Shown: piece by piece, positions 18,081 to 26,582 of the stretch
How positions within the stretch are numbered: the first letter of the stretch is position 1
Layout of the letters: every line of letters starts with the position of its first letter
Assembly (NCBI RefSeq): GCF_014358075.1
Contig: NZ_JACONT010000015.1
Span: 27,227-91,226 of the forward strand
DNA length: 64,000 nucleotides
Reading direction: 5' to 3'
DNA from: Sphingomonas albertensis
Lineage (GTDB): Bacteria > Pseudomonadota > Alphaproteobacteria > Sphingomonadales > Sphingomonadaceae
Translations under genes and position numbers: made by a program
The notes under the pieces: generated by a model
Told to the model about the DNA's origin: nothing
Database searches by the model: none
Seen by the model: the letters and a program-made list of their open reading frames with translations, nothing else

Positions 18081-19177
18081 GCCAACCGATCACGTTCTTC
18101 ATCCATCACCAGGGTCGCGGGCATGCCAACCGCGCGATGGCGATCATCCGCGAACTTCCGCCCGAGCGCGCGGTGACGATCCTGACCGCCAAGCCGTCGC
18201 TGTTCGACGGCTTCGAGCGGCCGATCACGATCGCCGCGCTGCCCGACATGATCGGCGCGCCGGTGCCGACCCCGGGGCTGTTCGCACAGGCGACCCCCGA
18301 GGTGATGCATTGCGTTCCGCTCGGGGTGTCGAAGACGCGGGCGACGATGCGGACGATCATTGACCATCTCGACGACGTCGATCCGGCGCTGTTCGTGGTC
18401 GACGTGTCCGCGGAGATCGCCTTGCTCGCGCGGATCGCCAGCGTCCCCGCGATCAGCATCCGGATGCACGGCGACCGGCTCGATCCGGGGCATCTTGGCG
18501 CGTATCAGGCGAGCGTCGGCCTGCTCGCGCCCTTCGGCGAAGCGCTCGAGCAGGGCGACACGCCGGACTGGGTCCGCGCGAAGACGTGTTACGCGGGGGG
18601 CCTCTGCACAACCGTCGACCCCGTCCCGACCAAGGCCGAAGCGCGCGCCAAACTCGGCCTTCATCCGGACCAGGAGATCGTCGTCGTACTGACGGGTGGC
18701 GGCGGGGCGGGCACCCCGTATGCGCCGCTGACGATGGCCGCGCGGGCAGTGCCGGACGCGCTATGGCTGGTGCTGGGGCCGGTCCACCGCGAGGGACACG
18801 AGACCGATTTCGGCAATCTGGTCGAGCTGGGCTGGGTACCGGGGGTGACCGACCACATCGCCGCGGCGGACGTGGTGATCGCCTCGGCCGGCGATAACAC
18901 GGTGCATGAGATCGCGCGGGTCGGGCGGCCGTATGTCTGCGCGCCCGAGTGGCGGTATTTCGGCGAGCAGACGCGCAAAGCGGAACGGCTGGCCGAGCTT
19001 GGGGCGGCGGTTGCGCTGCCGGCGTGGCCCGGGGCGCTGGCGCCGTGGCGGGGGATTTTGGACGCGGCGAAGGCGCTCGATCCCGAGGCGCTGGCCGGGT
19101 TGTATGACGACGACGCGGCGAAGGTCGCGGCGGCGTATCTGGAAGAGCTGGCGGTTTCTCTCTGGGCGGCGGGATAA
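18077..19177 (+). CDS. GT-B fold glycosyltransferase (MurG/GT28-like)
   Basis: This 366-residue soluble protein has a Rossmann-type N-terminal domain with the glycine-rich HHQGRGHANRAMAI loop typical of GT-B enzymes such as MurG or UDP-glucuronosyltransferases. The C-terminal half has VVVLTGGGGAG, a GWVPGVTDHIAAADVVI segment and ASAGDNTVHEIARVGRPYV, which matches the donor-sugar site of family 28. Acceptor and donor are unknown. It is translationally coupled to the sulfotransferase-like gene and faces the convergent GT2 gene. Confidence 0.75.
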   Translation: MSQPITFFIHHQGRGHANRAMAIIRELPPERAVTILTAKPSLFDGFERPITIAALPDMIGAPVPTPGLFAQATPEVMHCVPLGVSKTRATMRTIIDHLDDVDPALFVVDVSAEIALLARIASVPAISIRMHGDRLDPGHLGAYQASVGLLAPFGEALEQGDTPDWVRAKTCYAGGLCTTVDPVPTKAEARAKLGLHPDQEIVVVLTGGGGAGTPYAPLTMAARAVPDALWLVLGPVHREGHETDFGNLVELGWVPGVTDHIAAADVVIASAGDNTVHEIARVGRPYVCAPEWRYFGEQTRKAERLAELGAAVALPAWPGALAPWRGILDAAKALDPEALAGLYDDDAAKVAAAYLEELAVSLWAAG

Positions 19178-19194
19178 GCGCGCTCCGGGTAGAC

Positions 19195-19295
19195 GATCCT
19201 CCACCGGCAGGTGAGGTGCCGCCGAAGGTGACGGAAGGGGAGGACACGGAGCAGAGTTTGTCGCTAACCGCCCCCTTCGTCTGGCAAGCAGCGAA
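19195..19295. repeat. Intergenic palindromic element, family E, degenerate copy
   Basis: GATCCTCCACCGGCAG opens a stretch with AAGGTGACGGAAGGGGAGGA, followed by the partner segments TAACCGCCCCC and TTCGTCTGGCAAGC. Order and wording match the better copy at 26422-26542. It lies between convergent genes. Confidence 0.6.
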
Positions 19296-19312
19296 GCAAC
19301 GCACACCTCGCC

Positions 19313-20170
19313 TCAGCTGAACAGCGTCTCCGGCGGCATCCTCGAAGCAGCGACCTCCCCCGCGGTAGGCCCTCGCAACACGGTAATCGTATCCGCATCC
19401 CAGGCGATCAGCCCACGCTCGGCAAACTGCCCCAGCCAATAGTCCATGCACCACCGCCCCCAGGTCGCACGAAACAGCCGGGCGTTGCGGACGATCGCGT
19501 CGAAATGCTGGTATGCGGGGGTGTGGACGACGTGATGCTGGTGATAGGCGCGGGCGCCACCGATCCACCACATCTGTATGCCGGCACGCTCCAGCCGCGC
19601 GGCGAAGTCGGTTTCCTCGCCGCCATAGCCGACATAACGCTCGTCCATGCCCCCTGCCCGCGCCCAGTCCGCAGCGGAGAGCGCGAACGACAGGCCCCAG
19701 AGTTCGCCGTGGCTTGGCGTCGGCCGGACTTCGTCGATCGCAATCGGCGGCTTGGCGGGGTGGCGCACGCCGATCCGGTCGAGTGCATCGATGTCGATTG
19801 CGCCATCGATCGCCCCCGCCGGGAGGTACAGCACCTCGCCGAGCCGAATGCCGCCCGGCCAGCCTGCCGTCTCGGCGTAGCGCGCGACCAAGGTCGGCGA
19901 CGGCACGCAATCGACGTCGAGGAAGATCAACTGCTCGCCGATCGCCGTCGCCGCGGCACGGTTGCGGGCAGCGGCCAATGGCATCTCGTCGCCCTCGACG
20001 AACACCGTACGCACGGGAAAATCGGTCGCCGGCAGATCGGCGTGCGGCGTGTCCTGCATATACGCGATCACCAGTTCGTCGGGCTTGCGCGTCGATGCGT
20101 TAAGCCCGGCGATCAGGTTGACGATATGCGCGCGGCGGCCGCGGACCAGCGTCAGGACGCTGACGCTCAC
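19313..20170 (-). CDS. GT-A glycosyltransferase, family 2-like
   Basis: This 285-residue protein starts with the nucleotide-binding strand SVSVLTLVRGR and has RNRAAATAIGEQLIFLDVDC. The DVD is the metal-binding DxD motif of GT-A enzymes. A later GYGGEETDFAARLERAGIQ block matches the GT2/GT27 C-terminal signature with the catalytic acidic residues (EETD). It has no membrane segment. Its ATG overlaps the stop of the upstream sucrose-phosphate synthase gene (20167-20170), so the two enzymes probably act in one pathway. Confidence 0.8.
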   Translation of the reverse strand: MSVSVLTLVRGRRAHIVNLIAGLNASTRKPDELVIAYMQDTPHADLPATDFPVRTVFVEGDEMPLAAARNRAAATAIGEQLIFLDVDCVPSPTLVARYAETAGWPGGIRLGEVLYLPAGAIDGAIDIDALDRIGVRHPAKPPIAIDEVRPTPSHGELWGLSFALSAADWARAGGMDERYVGYGGEETDFAARLERAGIQMWWIGGARAYHQHHVVHTPAYQHFDAIVRNARLFRATWGRWCMDYWLGQFAERGLIAWDADTITVLRGPTAGEVAASRMPPETLFS

Positions 20171-22272
20171 GACGCCTGCTTGATCCGTTCGCCGTGTGCG
20201 GCCGCGGCGCGGAAATACGCCACGCCTTCGATCACGCCACGGGCATGGTGGCCGACCGCGACATAGCCGTGCGCAAGGTCCGCGCGCGTGCCGAGGCCGT
20301 CGGAATAATTCGCGACGATGATCGCGTGACTGGACGAACGCAGCATCTCGATATCGTTGCCGCTATCGCCCGCCACGATCACCTGGCGCGGTTCGAGACC
20401 GAGGCGGCGGCGGACATGCTCGACCGCAGTGCCCTTCGACGCGGCGTGCGGCAGGACGTCGAGATAGCGGCCATGACTCTGGATGATCGAGCAGCTATGG
20501 CCATGCTCCGCCAGCAGCGCGCGGACGCGCTCGGCCGCCGCCATGTCGCCGTCCGCGAAATAGCTGAGCTTGAACCGACGCTGCTCGAGCGGGCTTTGCG
20601 GGGTCAGCCCCGCATATTGCCCGATCAACGCGGCGACTGCCTCGCGGTCCCAGCCCGCGGCGATGATCCCATCCCATTCGGTGTCGCGATCGTACACCGC
20701 GCCGCGCACCGTCCGGTAATAGATCTCCGAGCCGACCGACGTGATCAGGATCTCGGGGCGTGGCGCGTCGTGCTGGCCGAGCACCGCCATCGCACTGTGG
20801 AAGCTGCGCCCGGTGGCAATCGCGAAGGCGACGTCGGTCTGCGCCTCGTGCCAGGCCGCGAAGTCGCCGACACCCTGCGCGCAGCCGATCAGCGTACCGT
20901 CGATGTCGGACACCAACAGCAACGCCGTGTCACGCTCGGCGACCGGTGGTGCGGAGGCACCGATGACCTCTTCGAGCAGCCCGACATAAAGCTGCACGTG
21001 ACGGTCCCAGTCGTACGCCCGGATCGCGACCGACCCCGCCGCCGAATAGCGCGACCAAAGCGCGGGATCGTCAAGGATCTTCAGGATCGCATCGGTGATC
21101 GCGGTCGACGAGCGCGGGTCGACGAGGATGCCGTTGCCGCATGTCTCGACGATGTCGTTCGGACCGCCGCTGTCGGTCGCGACCACCGGCAGGCCGCTCG
21201 CCGCGGCTTCGAGTAGGGTGAGCCCGAACGGTTCGTTGAGCGCCGGGTTGACGAAGATACCACGTCGAGTGCGAGCGTAGGCATAAACAGCGGCGATATC
21301 GTCGGGGCGATGCTGCTTGGGATAGGCGACCTTGCCGTACAGGTCGTAGCGGTCGATCAATTGCAGCAGTTCGGCGATGTTGTCGCGAATCTCCGGCTCC
21401 AGCGTCGCACTATCGTCGCGCGTACCCGCCAGGATCACAAGATTCGCCGCGGCCTGTAACGCGGGCGAGCTGCCATAGGCGTGGACGAGCGCGGCGAGGT
21501 TCTTCTTGGTCACAGGCCGCGCGATGGCGAGGATCACCGGCTTGGAAGTATCATCGAGGAACCGGTCGATCAACGCATCGACGCGCGTGTCCGTGTGGCA
21601 GTTCGCGAACTGCTTTAGGTCGCTGCCGGGGGAAAACACGCGGATCCTGCCGGGATCGTAGTTCGCATAATCGGCGTACTGGACCTCGGCCTCGTCACGC
21701 GAAGACGCGATGATCGCGGCAGCGCCGGCGATCGCCTCTTCCTCGATCGCGATGCGGCGATCGAGCCCGGCGGTCTCCGCACAGTCGCGGTCGAACGCGG
21801 CCAGCTTTACGCGGCCCAACGAGTGCGCGGTGAAGACATACGGTATGCCGGTACGTGCCGAGACACGCGCCGCGATCAGCCCGGCATCGGCATAATGTGC
21901 GTGCATGACATCGGGCGCCTGGTCGAGCGTGCCGATGTGCGCGACCAACGCCTCGACCAGGCTGTCATGCTCGGTCCACAGGTCTTCCTTGACCAGATAC
22001 GCATCGGACGCGGTGGGCAGGCGGACAATTCGCGTGGTGCCGTCGATCGTCTCGACGGGCTCGGCATAGCATTCGGCATAGACGGCGTGGCGGAAGGCGC
22101 GGGTGACGATTTCCATCCGGTCGATCGCCGGATTGCGACCGCTGGCGGCGACCAGATCGAGCAGATAGCGGATATGGCCACCGGTATCGGCGGTGATTCC
22201 GTATTCAACGTCGGTTGCGCGTAAACATCCCTGCAACGCGATATGAAGTACGAACACCCTTCCCCCGTTCAT
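20167..22272 (-). CDS. Bifunctional sucrose-phosphate synthase / HAD-IIB phosphatase
   Basis: This is a 701-residue two-domain protein. The first ~450 residues form a GT4 domain with the sucrose-phosphate-synthase signature TADTGGHIRYLLDL near residue 25, ARPVTKKNLAALVHAYG, and the donor site NPALNEPFGLTLLEAAASG (EX7E). The last ~250 residues form a Cof/HAD-IIB phosphatase with SDIDGTLIG (nucleophile Asp), ATGRSF and GDSGNDIEML. This is the layout of bacterial enzymes that make and dephosphorylate sucrose-6-phosphate. Mannosylfructose-phosphate synthase is the main alternative. A TTG start at 22287 is possible, but ATG 22272 is preferred. Confidence 0.85.
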   Translation of the reverse strand: MNGGRVFVLHIALQGCLRATDVEYGITADTGGHIRYLLDLVAASGRNPAIDRMEIVTRAFRHAVYAECYAEPVETIDGTTRIVRLPTASDAYLVKEDLWTEHDSLVEALVAHIGTLDQAPDVMHAHYADAGLIAARVSARTGIPYVFTAHSLGRVKLAAFDRDCAETAGLDRRIAIEEEAIAGAAAIIASSRDEAEVQYADYANYDPGRIRVFSPGSDLKQFANCHTDTRVDALIDRFLDDTSKPVILAIARPVTKKNLAALVHAYGSSPALQAAANLVILAGTRDDSATLEPEIRDNIAELLQLIDRYDLYGKVAYPKQHRPDDIAAVYAYARTRRGIFVNPALNEPFGLTLLEAAASGLPVVATDSGGPNDIVETCGNGILVDPRSSTAITDAILKILDDPALWSRYSAAGSVAIRAYDWDRHVQLYVGLLEEVIGASAPPVAERDTALLLVSDIDGTLIGCAQGVGDFAAWHEAQTDVAFAIATGRSFHSAMAVLGQHDAPRPEILITSVGSEIYYRTVRGAVYDRDTEWDGIIAAGWDREAVAALIGQYAGLTPQSPLEQRRFKLSYFADGDMAAAERVRALLAEHGHSCSIIQSHGRYLDVLPHAASKGTAVEHVRRRLGLEPRQVIVAGDSGNDIEMLRSSSHAIIVANYSDGLGTRADLAHGYVAVGHHARGVIEGVAYFRAAAAHGERIKQAS

Positions 22273-22398
22273 CTGCGATTCACCCAAGGAACCCCCCGCG
22301 GGGTTGCCGAGTTCCGGGCAGATGACCCTCGAAACCCTTGTATTGACGCAGATTAGTACGTTCTATTCGGCGCACCGTTCGTTTTGCGACAGTGCATC

Positions 22399-23631
22399 GT
22401 GAGGATCGCTTTACTCACCTGGGCCTATCCCCCTGAAAAAAGCGGACTTACGCGCGCAGCTCGGGAGATTGCGCAATCGCTGGCGGATGCTGGCAACGAC
22501 GTATGCGTATTCACGATGGATCGACGCGAAGACAGCCGCGACGGCCGGGTTTCGGTGATCGGCTGCGGCCTGCCTGAGGAGTCCTTCGCCGCCGGGCTGC
22601 GGAAGGTGGCGGGGATCGGACATCTCGTTGCACCGTTCGCGTTCCGTCAAGCGGTGGCGCGCGAGCATCGCCGCGCACCGTTCGATATTGTCGAGGCGAC
22701 CAACTGGTACGCACCCGGTCTGGCGATCGCGCTGACCGGCCCAGCGCCGCTGGTGACGCGCAACTCGACCCCGGCGGCTACCTCGGCCGAGACCGTGACG
22801 AGCCTGCGCGACCGGTTCGATCGCCGCGCCGCCATGCTGGCGGAACGCATCGCCGCGCGCTTTAGCAAGGCGCTGATCTCGAACACGCAGCTTCACGGCG
22901 ACAAGATCGCGGATTTGTACGGCGTCGCGGCGCCTAGCGAAGGCCCGCGGCACGCGGTGATTGGCCTGAGCCTGCCGCCCGAGATCGTCGCACGCGGCTC
23001 TGCGGCGACCTACCCGCTTGGCGAACCGATAGACCTGCTGTTCGTCGGCCGCGACGAGCATCGCAAGGGCTTCGACGCGTTGATCATGGCGCTGCGCATT
23101 CTGTCGCGCCGCGCGGATGCCGGGATGCGCGACTTCCGGCTGACGATCGTCGGCGTACGTGCGGAAGAGGTCGGCGCGATCCCGGCGTCGGCGCGCGCGC
23201 GGCTGACCTGCCACCACCGCGTCGACGAAGCGGCGCTGCATGACCTGATGGAGACTGCGCACGTGATCGTCGCGCCGTCGCGGTACGAGAGTTTCGGGCT
23301 GGTGTATCAGGAGGCGATGATGTTCGGCCGCCCCGTCGTCGCCTGCGCGGAAGACCCCAGCGCCCGGCTGTTCATTGGGGAGAGCGGTGCCGGATTGCTG
23401 GCGAAGACCTGCACCGGCGACGATCTGGCGACGCAGATCCAGCGGCTGATCGAGGATCCGGCATTGCGCGCGCATTACGCAGCCGCAAGCCGCCGGGCTG
23501 CCGGAATGTTCACGCGCGACACGCTCGCTGAGCAGACGGCCGCGGTCTACCGCACCGCCACGGGGTCGAAGGGGGCGAGCAGCAACGCCTCGTCCTCGGG
23601 CCTTCCGGCACCGGTCGACATGGCCTCGTAG
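22399..23631 (+). CDS. GT4 family glycosyltransferase
   Basis: This 410-residue GT-B enzyme is read from a GTG at 22399; a TTG at 22384 in the same frame would add five residues. The N-terminus RIALLTWAYPPEKSGLTRAA is the classic GT4 opening with an acceptor-binding loop. The C-terminal half has DLLFVGRDEHRKGFDALI and the donor site PSRYESFGLVYQEAMMFGRP (EX7E). No membrane segment is present. It is divergent from the sucrose-phosphate synthase gene. Its last 28 codons overlap, on the opposite strand, the end of the zinc-ribbon GT2 gene by 85 bases. Confidence 0.85.
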   Translation: MRIALLTWAYPPEKSGLTRAAREIAQSLADAGNDVCVFTMDRREDSRDGRVSVIGCGLPEESFAAGLRKVAGIGHLVAPFAFRQAVAREHRRAPFDIVEATNWYAPGLAIALTGPAPLVTRNSTPAATSAETVTSLRDRFDRRAAMLAERIAARFSKALISNTQLHGDKIADLYGVAAPSEGPRHAVIGLSLPPEIVARGSAATYPLGEPIDLLFVGRDEHRKGFDALIMALRILSRRADAGMRDFRLTIVGVRAEEVGAIPASARARLTCHHRVDEAALHDLMETAHVIVAPSRYESFGLVYQEAMMFGRPVVACAEDPSARLFIGESGAGLLAKTCTGDDLATQIQRLIEDPALRAHYAAASRRAAGMFTRDTLAEQTAAVYRTATGSKGASSNASSSGLPAPVDMAS

Positions 23632-24494
23632 ATCCGCGTCCGCTCGCGCACCCGCTCGCCATCGAGCCGGTGGTCGAGCGTGCCGACCAGCGCCAGCGAA
23701 CTCTCGACGAACGGTACGACCGGGCGCTCATGGACTCGGCCGGCAAAGCGCATGTCGCTGCGATTAAGGCGGTACTGGATGTCCGGGTAGGACGCAGACT
23801 GCACGCCGTCGACGAGGTTTCGGCGCGTAAGGCCAAGCGAGCGCAACCCGTCGCGGTCCGCCGCCGCGACCAGCCAGCCCAGCGCGTCGAGCAAGGCAGC
23901 ATCGGGACGCTCGTCGGTGTCGATCTGTAATATCCAGCGGGTCCGCATCATGTCCTGGAGGCGGTTGCGTTGCGCGGCAAAATCGCCTGCCAGCGGGTGG
24001 TGGGCAACCTCGATCCACGGGATCTGCGCGGCAAGCCCGCCTGCTTCGTCCGCCGTGCCGTCGAGAAGCACGACGATCCGGGCAAATGCGTGGCGATAGG
24101 CGTTCGCGATCTCTACGATATCGGCCGCGTCGGCTGCGCGCGCCATGATGCCGAGCCCTATCTTGTGGGGCTCGGTTTTCGCCCGGGTAGAATGGGCTCG
24201 GGCGGGACTATAATCCGGCGGGAACCGTGCATCGCCTTCGACATGTGCGATGGGCGCGACCTCGAACCCGAAGCGCCATGCCGCGTTGCGCAAACCCGCC
24301 GGGTCGAGCGTCCACCGCTCGGCCGGGTCGAGCTTCAGATCGACGATGCCGCTTTCGAGCCGTGCGACGATGTCGCGTGACACTGCGCCAAGCTCGTTCA
24401 AGTCGCGCACGAGCAGCCGGCAATGGCTACACTCGGACCAGTCGTCGCGCGCGAGCCAGTCCCAGTTTCCGCAGATCGAGCATCGCAATCGCAT
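23547..24494 (-). CDS. GT2-like glycosyltransferase with an N-terminal zinc ribbon
   Basis: Read from the ATG at 24494, this is a 315-residue protein. Residues ~5-25 hold two Cys pairs, CSICGNWDW and CSHC, spaced like a small zinc ribbon. The rest resembles WaaE-type GT2 enzymes: AQRNRLQDMMRTRWILQIDT followed by DE (the DxD-type metal site) and a late RFAGRVHERP block. WaaE-like enzymes add sugars to lipopolysaccharide core or capsule. The expected N-terminal nucleotide-binding strand (LGIMARAADAADIVEIAN) is divergent. Fusion of a zinc ribbon to this fold is unusual. It overlaps the convergent GT4 gene by 85 bases. Confidence 0.7.
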   Translation of the reverse strand: MRLRCSICGNWDWLARDDWSECSHCRLLVRDLNELGAVSRDIVARLESGIVDLKLDPAERWTLDPAGLRNAAWRFGFEVAPIAHVEGDARFPPDYSPARAHSTRAKTEPHKIGLGIMARAADAADIVEIANAYRHAFARIVVLLDGTADEAGGLAAQIPWIEVAHHPLAGDFAAQRNRLQDMMRTRWILQIDTDERPDAALLDALGWLVAAADRDGLRSLGLTRRNLVDGVQSASYPDIQYRLNRSDMRFAGRVHERPVVPFVESSLALVGTLDHRLDGERVRERTRIYEAMSTGAGRPEDEALLLAPFDPVAVR

Positions 24495-24568
24495 GGGTCC
24501 GGCAACCCGCGGCGTGCGCGCGTGGTTCCCATGCCGCTCTCCGGCACTTGGCCTTTTCCGACTTACCG

Positions 24569-24652
24569 CCGTCATCCTGACGAAAGTCAGGACCCAGAGT
24601 AACGAGCGCCGTCCTGCACGGCTCTGGGTCCTGACTTTCGTCAGGATGACGG
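24569..24652. repeat. REP-like double-hairpin element, family A, copy 1
   Basis: Two perfect 31-base inverted arms (24569-24599 and 24622-24652) flank a 22-base spacer. Each arm contains its own small hairpin, CCTGAC-GAAA-GTCAGG, with a GAAA tetraloop. The same arms recur at 48747-48829. It lies 8 bases downstream of the pit stop codon and upstream of the GT2 gene on the same strand. Confidence 0.92.
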
Positions 24653-24660
24653 GAGTAGTT

Positions 24661-26331
24661 TCAATACCCCAGCGAATGCGCGAGTGTCAGCAGCAGCCAG
24701 TACAGCCCGCCCGACAACAGCATCGCCACCGGCAGCGTCATCACCCAGGCCAGCGCCATGTTCATGACCGTGCGCCGCTGCAGCCCGGCGCCATTGGCGA
24801 CGCTCGCACCCGCAACGCCCGACGACAGGATATGCGTGGTCGACACCGGCATGCCGAAATTCACCGCCAGCAGGATCGTCGCCGCCGCAACCAGTTCGGC
24901 CGACGCGCCCATGCCGTAGGTCAGGTGCGTCTTGCCGATCCGCTCGCCCACGGTGACGACGATCCGCTTCCACCCAACCATCGTCCCGAGGCCCAGCGCG
25001 AGCGCGACGGTGATCTTCACCCAGGTCGGGATATAGCGCGTGCCCTGCTCCAGCTTGCCGCCATAGTCCTTCAGCGTGGTGATCTCCTGCGCGGTGAAGC
25101 GGCCCTGCGCGGCCTTGTCGGCGGCGATCAACTTGGTCGTATCGAGCACGAGATACATGTCGTTGCGCAGGTTCGGCGTCGCCGCCGCCGGCACCTTGCC
25201 GAGCGAGCCATAGCCCGCGATCCGGCTCGACACGTCGTCCGACAGCGTCGCCAGCGCGCCGTACACGACCGGGTCCGCGACACGCTTCGATTTCAGCGCC
25301 TGCGTCACCGTCGTGCGCGCCGCGCCGACCGTGGCGGGGGCGCCGTTGGCATGCGCGACATAGGCCGCCGACGCCGCCTGCGCCGCCTGGACGAAGGCGG
25401 GCGTCGCGCTCTCGGGCATCGTCCGGTTGAGCGCATAGGCGGTCGGCGCGCAGCCGATCAGGATGAGCATGATCAGACCCATCCCTTTCTGCCCGTCGTT
25501 GCTGCCATGCGCGAAGCTGACCGCGGTGCAGGTGCCGATCAGCAGCGCGCGAATGCCGCGCGGCGGCGGAGTCTGGCCCTCGGGTGCCTCGTACAGTTTC
25601 TTGTCGCGGAGGAACCGCTTCATCACGAGCAGCAGCAGCAGTGCGCCGACGAAGCCGACGACCGGGCTGAACGCGAGCGCGGAGAGGACTTTCCAGACCT
25701 GCGCCATGTCGACGCCCGACGTGCCGTCCGCCCCACCGCCGCTGATGAGTTGGTTGGCGAGGCCGACGCCCAGGATCGAGCCGATCAGCGCGTGGCTCGA
25801 CGAATTGGGGAGCCCGACCGCCCAGGTCGCGAGATTCCACACGATCGCCGCCAGCAGCAGTGCGAAGATCATCGCGAACCCGCCGACGCTGCCGACGTTG
25901 AGGATCAGGTCGACCGGCAGCAATGTGACGATTGAATACGCCACCGCGCCCGACGACAGCATCACGCCGAGGAAGTTGAAGAACCCCGACCACACGACCG
26001 CGAGCGGCGCGGGCATCGAATGCGTGTAGATGACGGTGGCGACCGCGTTGGCGGTATCGTGGAAGCCGTTCACGAACTCGAACCCGAGTGCGATCAGCAG
26101 CGCGAGCGCGAGGAACGCGAATGCCCCGCCCGCCAGGCTTTCGCCGACCTGCGCGGTGTCGAAGGCGATGCTGAACCCGGCATAGGCGAGCCCACCGATC
26201 AACACGGCGAGGAACAGCCAGCGCCCCGCGGGATGCAGCGAATGATCGAGCTTGGGACCAGTGTGCGGCACCGACGCCGCAGCGCTCGAATCAGCCGTTA
26301 GCGCGTCGGGTGCAAATGTGGAGGTTGCCAT
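24661..26331 (-). CDS. PiT family inorganic phosphate transporter
   Basis: This 556-residue membrane protein has the two PiT signature repeats, FEFVNGFHDTANAVATVIYT near the N-terminus and a second copy in the C-terminal half (NFGMPVSTTHILSSGVAGAS). GSNDGQKGMGLI lies between them. Such carriers take up phosphate, usually as a metal-phosphate complex, with protons. A long hydrophilic insert (about residues 330-440) separates the two halves. No PhoU-like (DUF47) gene accompanies it. A strong Pho box lies 25 bases before the start, suggesting induction by PhoB under phosphate limitation. Confidence 0.92.
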   Translation of the reverse strand: MATSTFAPDALTADSSAAASVPHTGPKLDHSLHPAGRWLFLAVLIGGLAYAGFSIAFDTAQVGESLAGGAFAFLALALLIALGFEFVNGFHDTANAVATVIYTHSMPAPLAVVWSGFFNFLGVMLSSGAVAYSIVTLLPVDLILNVGSVGGFAMIFALLLAAIVWNLATWAVGLPNSSSHALIGSILGVGLANQLISGGGADGTSGVDMAQVWKVLSALAFSPVVGFVGALLLLLVMKRFLRDKKLYEAPEGQTPPPRGIRALLIGTCTAVSFAHGSNDGQKGMGLIMLILIGCAPTAYALNRTMPESATPAFVQAAQAASAAYVAHANGAPATVGAARTTVTQALKSKRVADPVVYGALATLSDDVSSRIAGYGSLGKVPAAATPNLRNDMYLVLDTTKLIAADKAAQGRFTAQEITTLKDYGGKLEQGTRYIPTWVKITVALALGLGTMVGWKRIVVTVGERIGKTHLTYGMGASAELVAAATILLAVNFGMPVSTTHILSSGVAGASVANGAGLQRRTVMNMALAWVMTLPVAMLLSGGLYWLLLTLAHSLGY

Positions 26332-26355
26332 GGGAATGTGCAGTCGGCCCTTACG

Positions 26356-26373
26356 ATGACAATCTTATGACAG
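26356..26373 (-). promoter_or_regulatory. Pho box upstream of the phosphate transporter gene
   Basis: On the minus strand the site reads CTGTCATAAGATTGTCAT. It matches the classical PhoB box CTGTCATAAAACTGTCAT at 16 of 18 positions, with the two TGTCA repeats 11 bases apart. It ends 25 bases before the pit start codon on the matching strand. Confidence 0.7.
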
Positions 26374-26421
26374 ACGCAGATCAGGCGATGGCTCGGCCTG
26401 ACTTGGAAGGCGCCTTACCGA

Positions 26422-26542
26422 TCCTCCCCGCCAGGGGGAGTTGGCATCGAAGGTGACGGAGGGGGAGGACACGCAAGGGACGTGTCACTTACCTCCCCCT
26501 CCGTCTGGCATGCGCCAGCCACCTCCCCCTGGCGGGGGAGGA
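26422..26542. repeat. Intergenic palindromic element, family E, copy 1
   Basis: The outer arms TCCTCCCCGCCAGGGGGAG (from 26422) and ACCTCCCCCTGGCGGGGGAG (from 26521) are near-perfect reverse complements. Inner arms GACGGAGGGGGAGGA and CCTCCCCCTCCGTC pair again. It separates the pit start from the UrcA gene. A degenerate copy is at 19195-19295. Confidence 0.8.
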
Positions 26543-26582
26543 CCAATGATAACCGACGTTGTTCCCCGATCAGCGCGCTAGT

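Noticed and set aside
22288..22315. GGAAC-N18-GTT spacing in both directions, resembling a sphingomonad EcfG stress promoter between the SPS and GT4 genes
   Set aside because: The spacing is one base too long or the -10 is off consensus on both strands, and on the minus strand it would lie too close to the start codon. The symmetry may be chance in a GC-rich palindrome.
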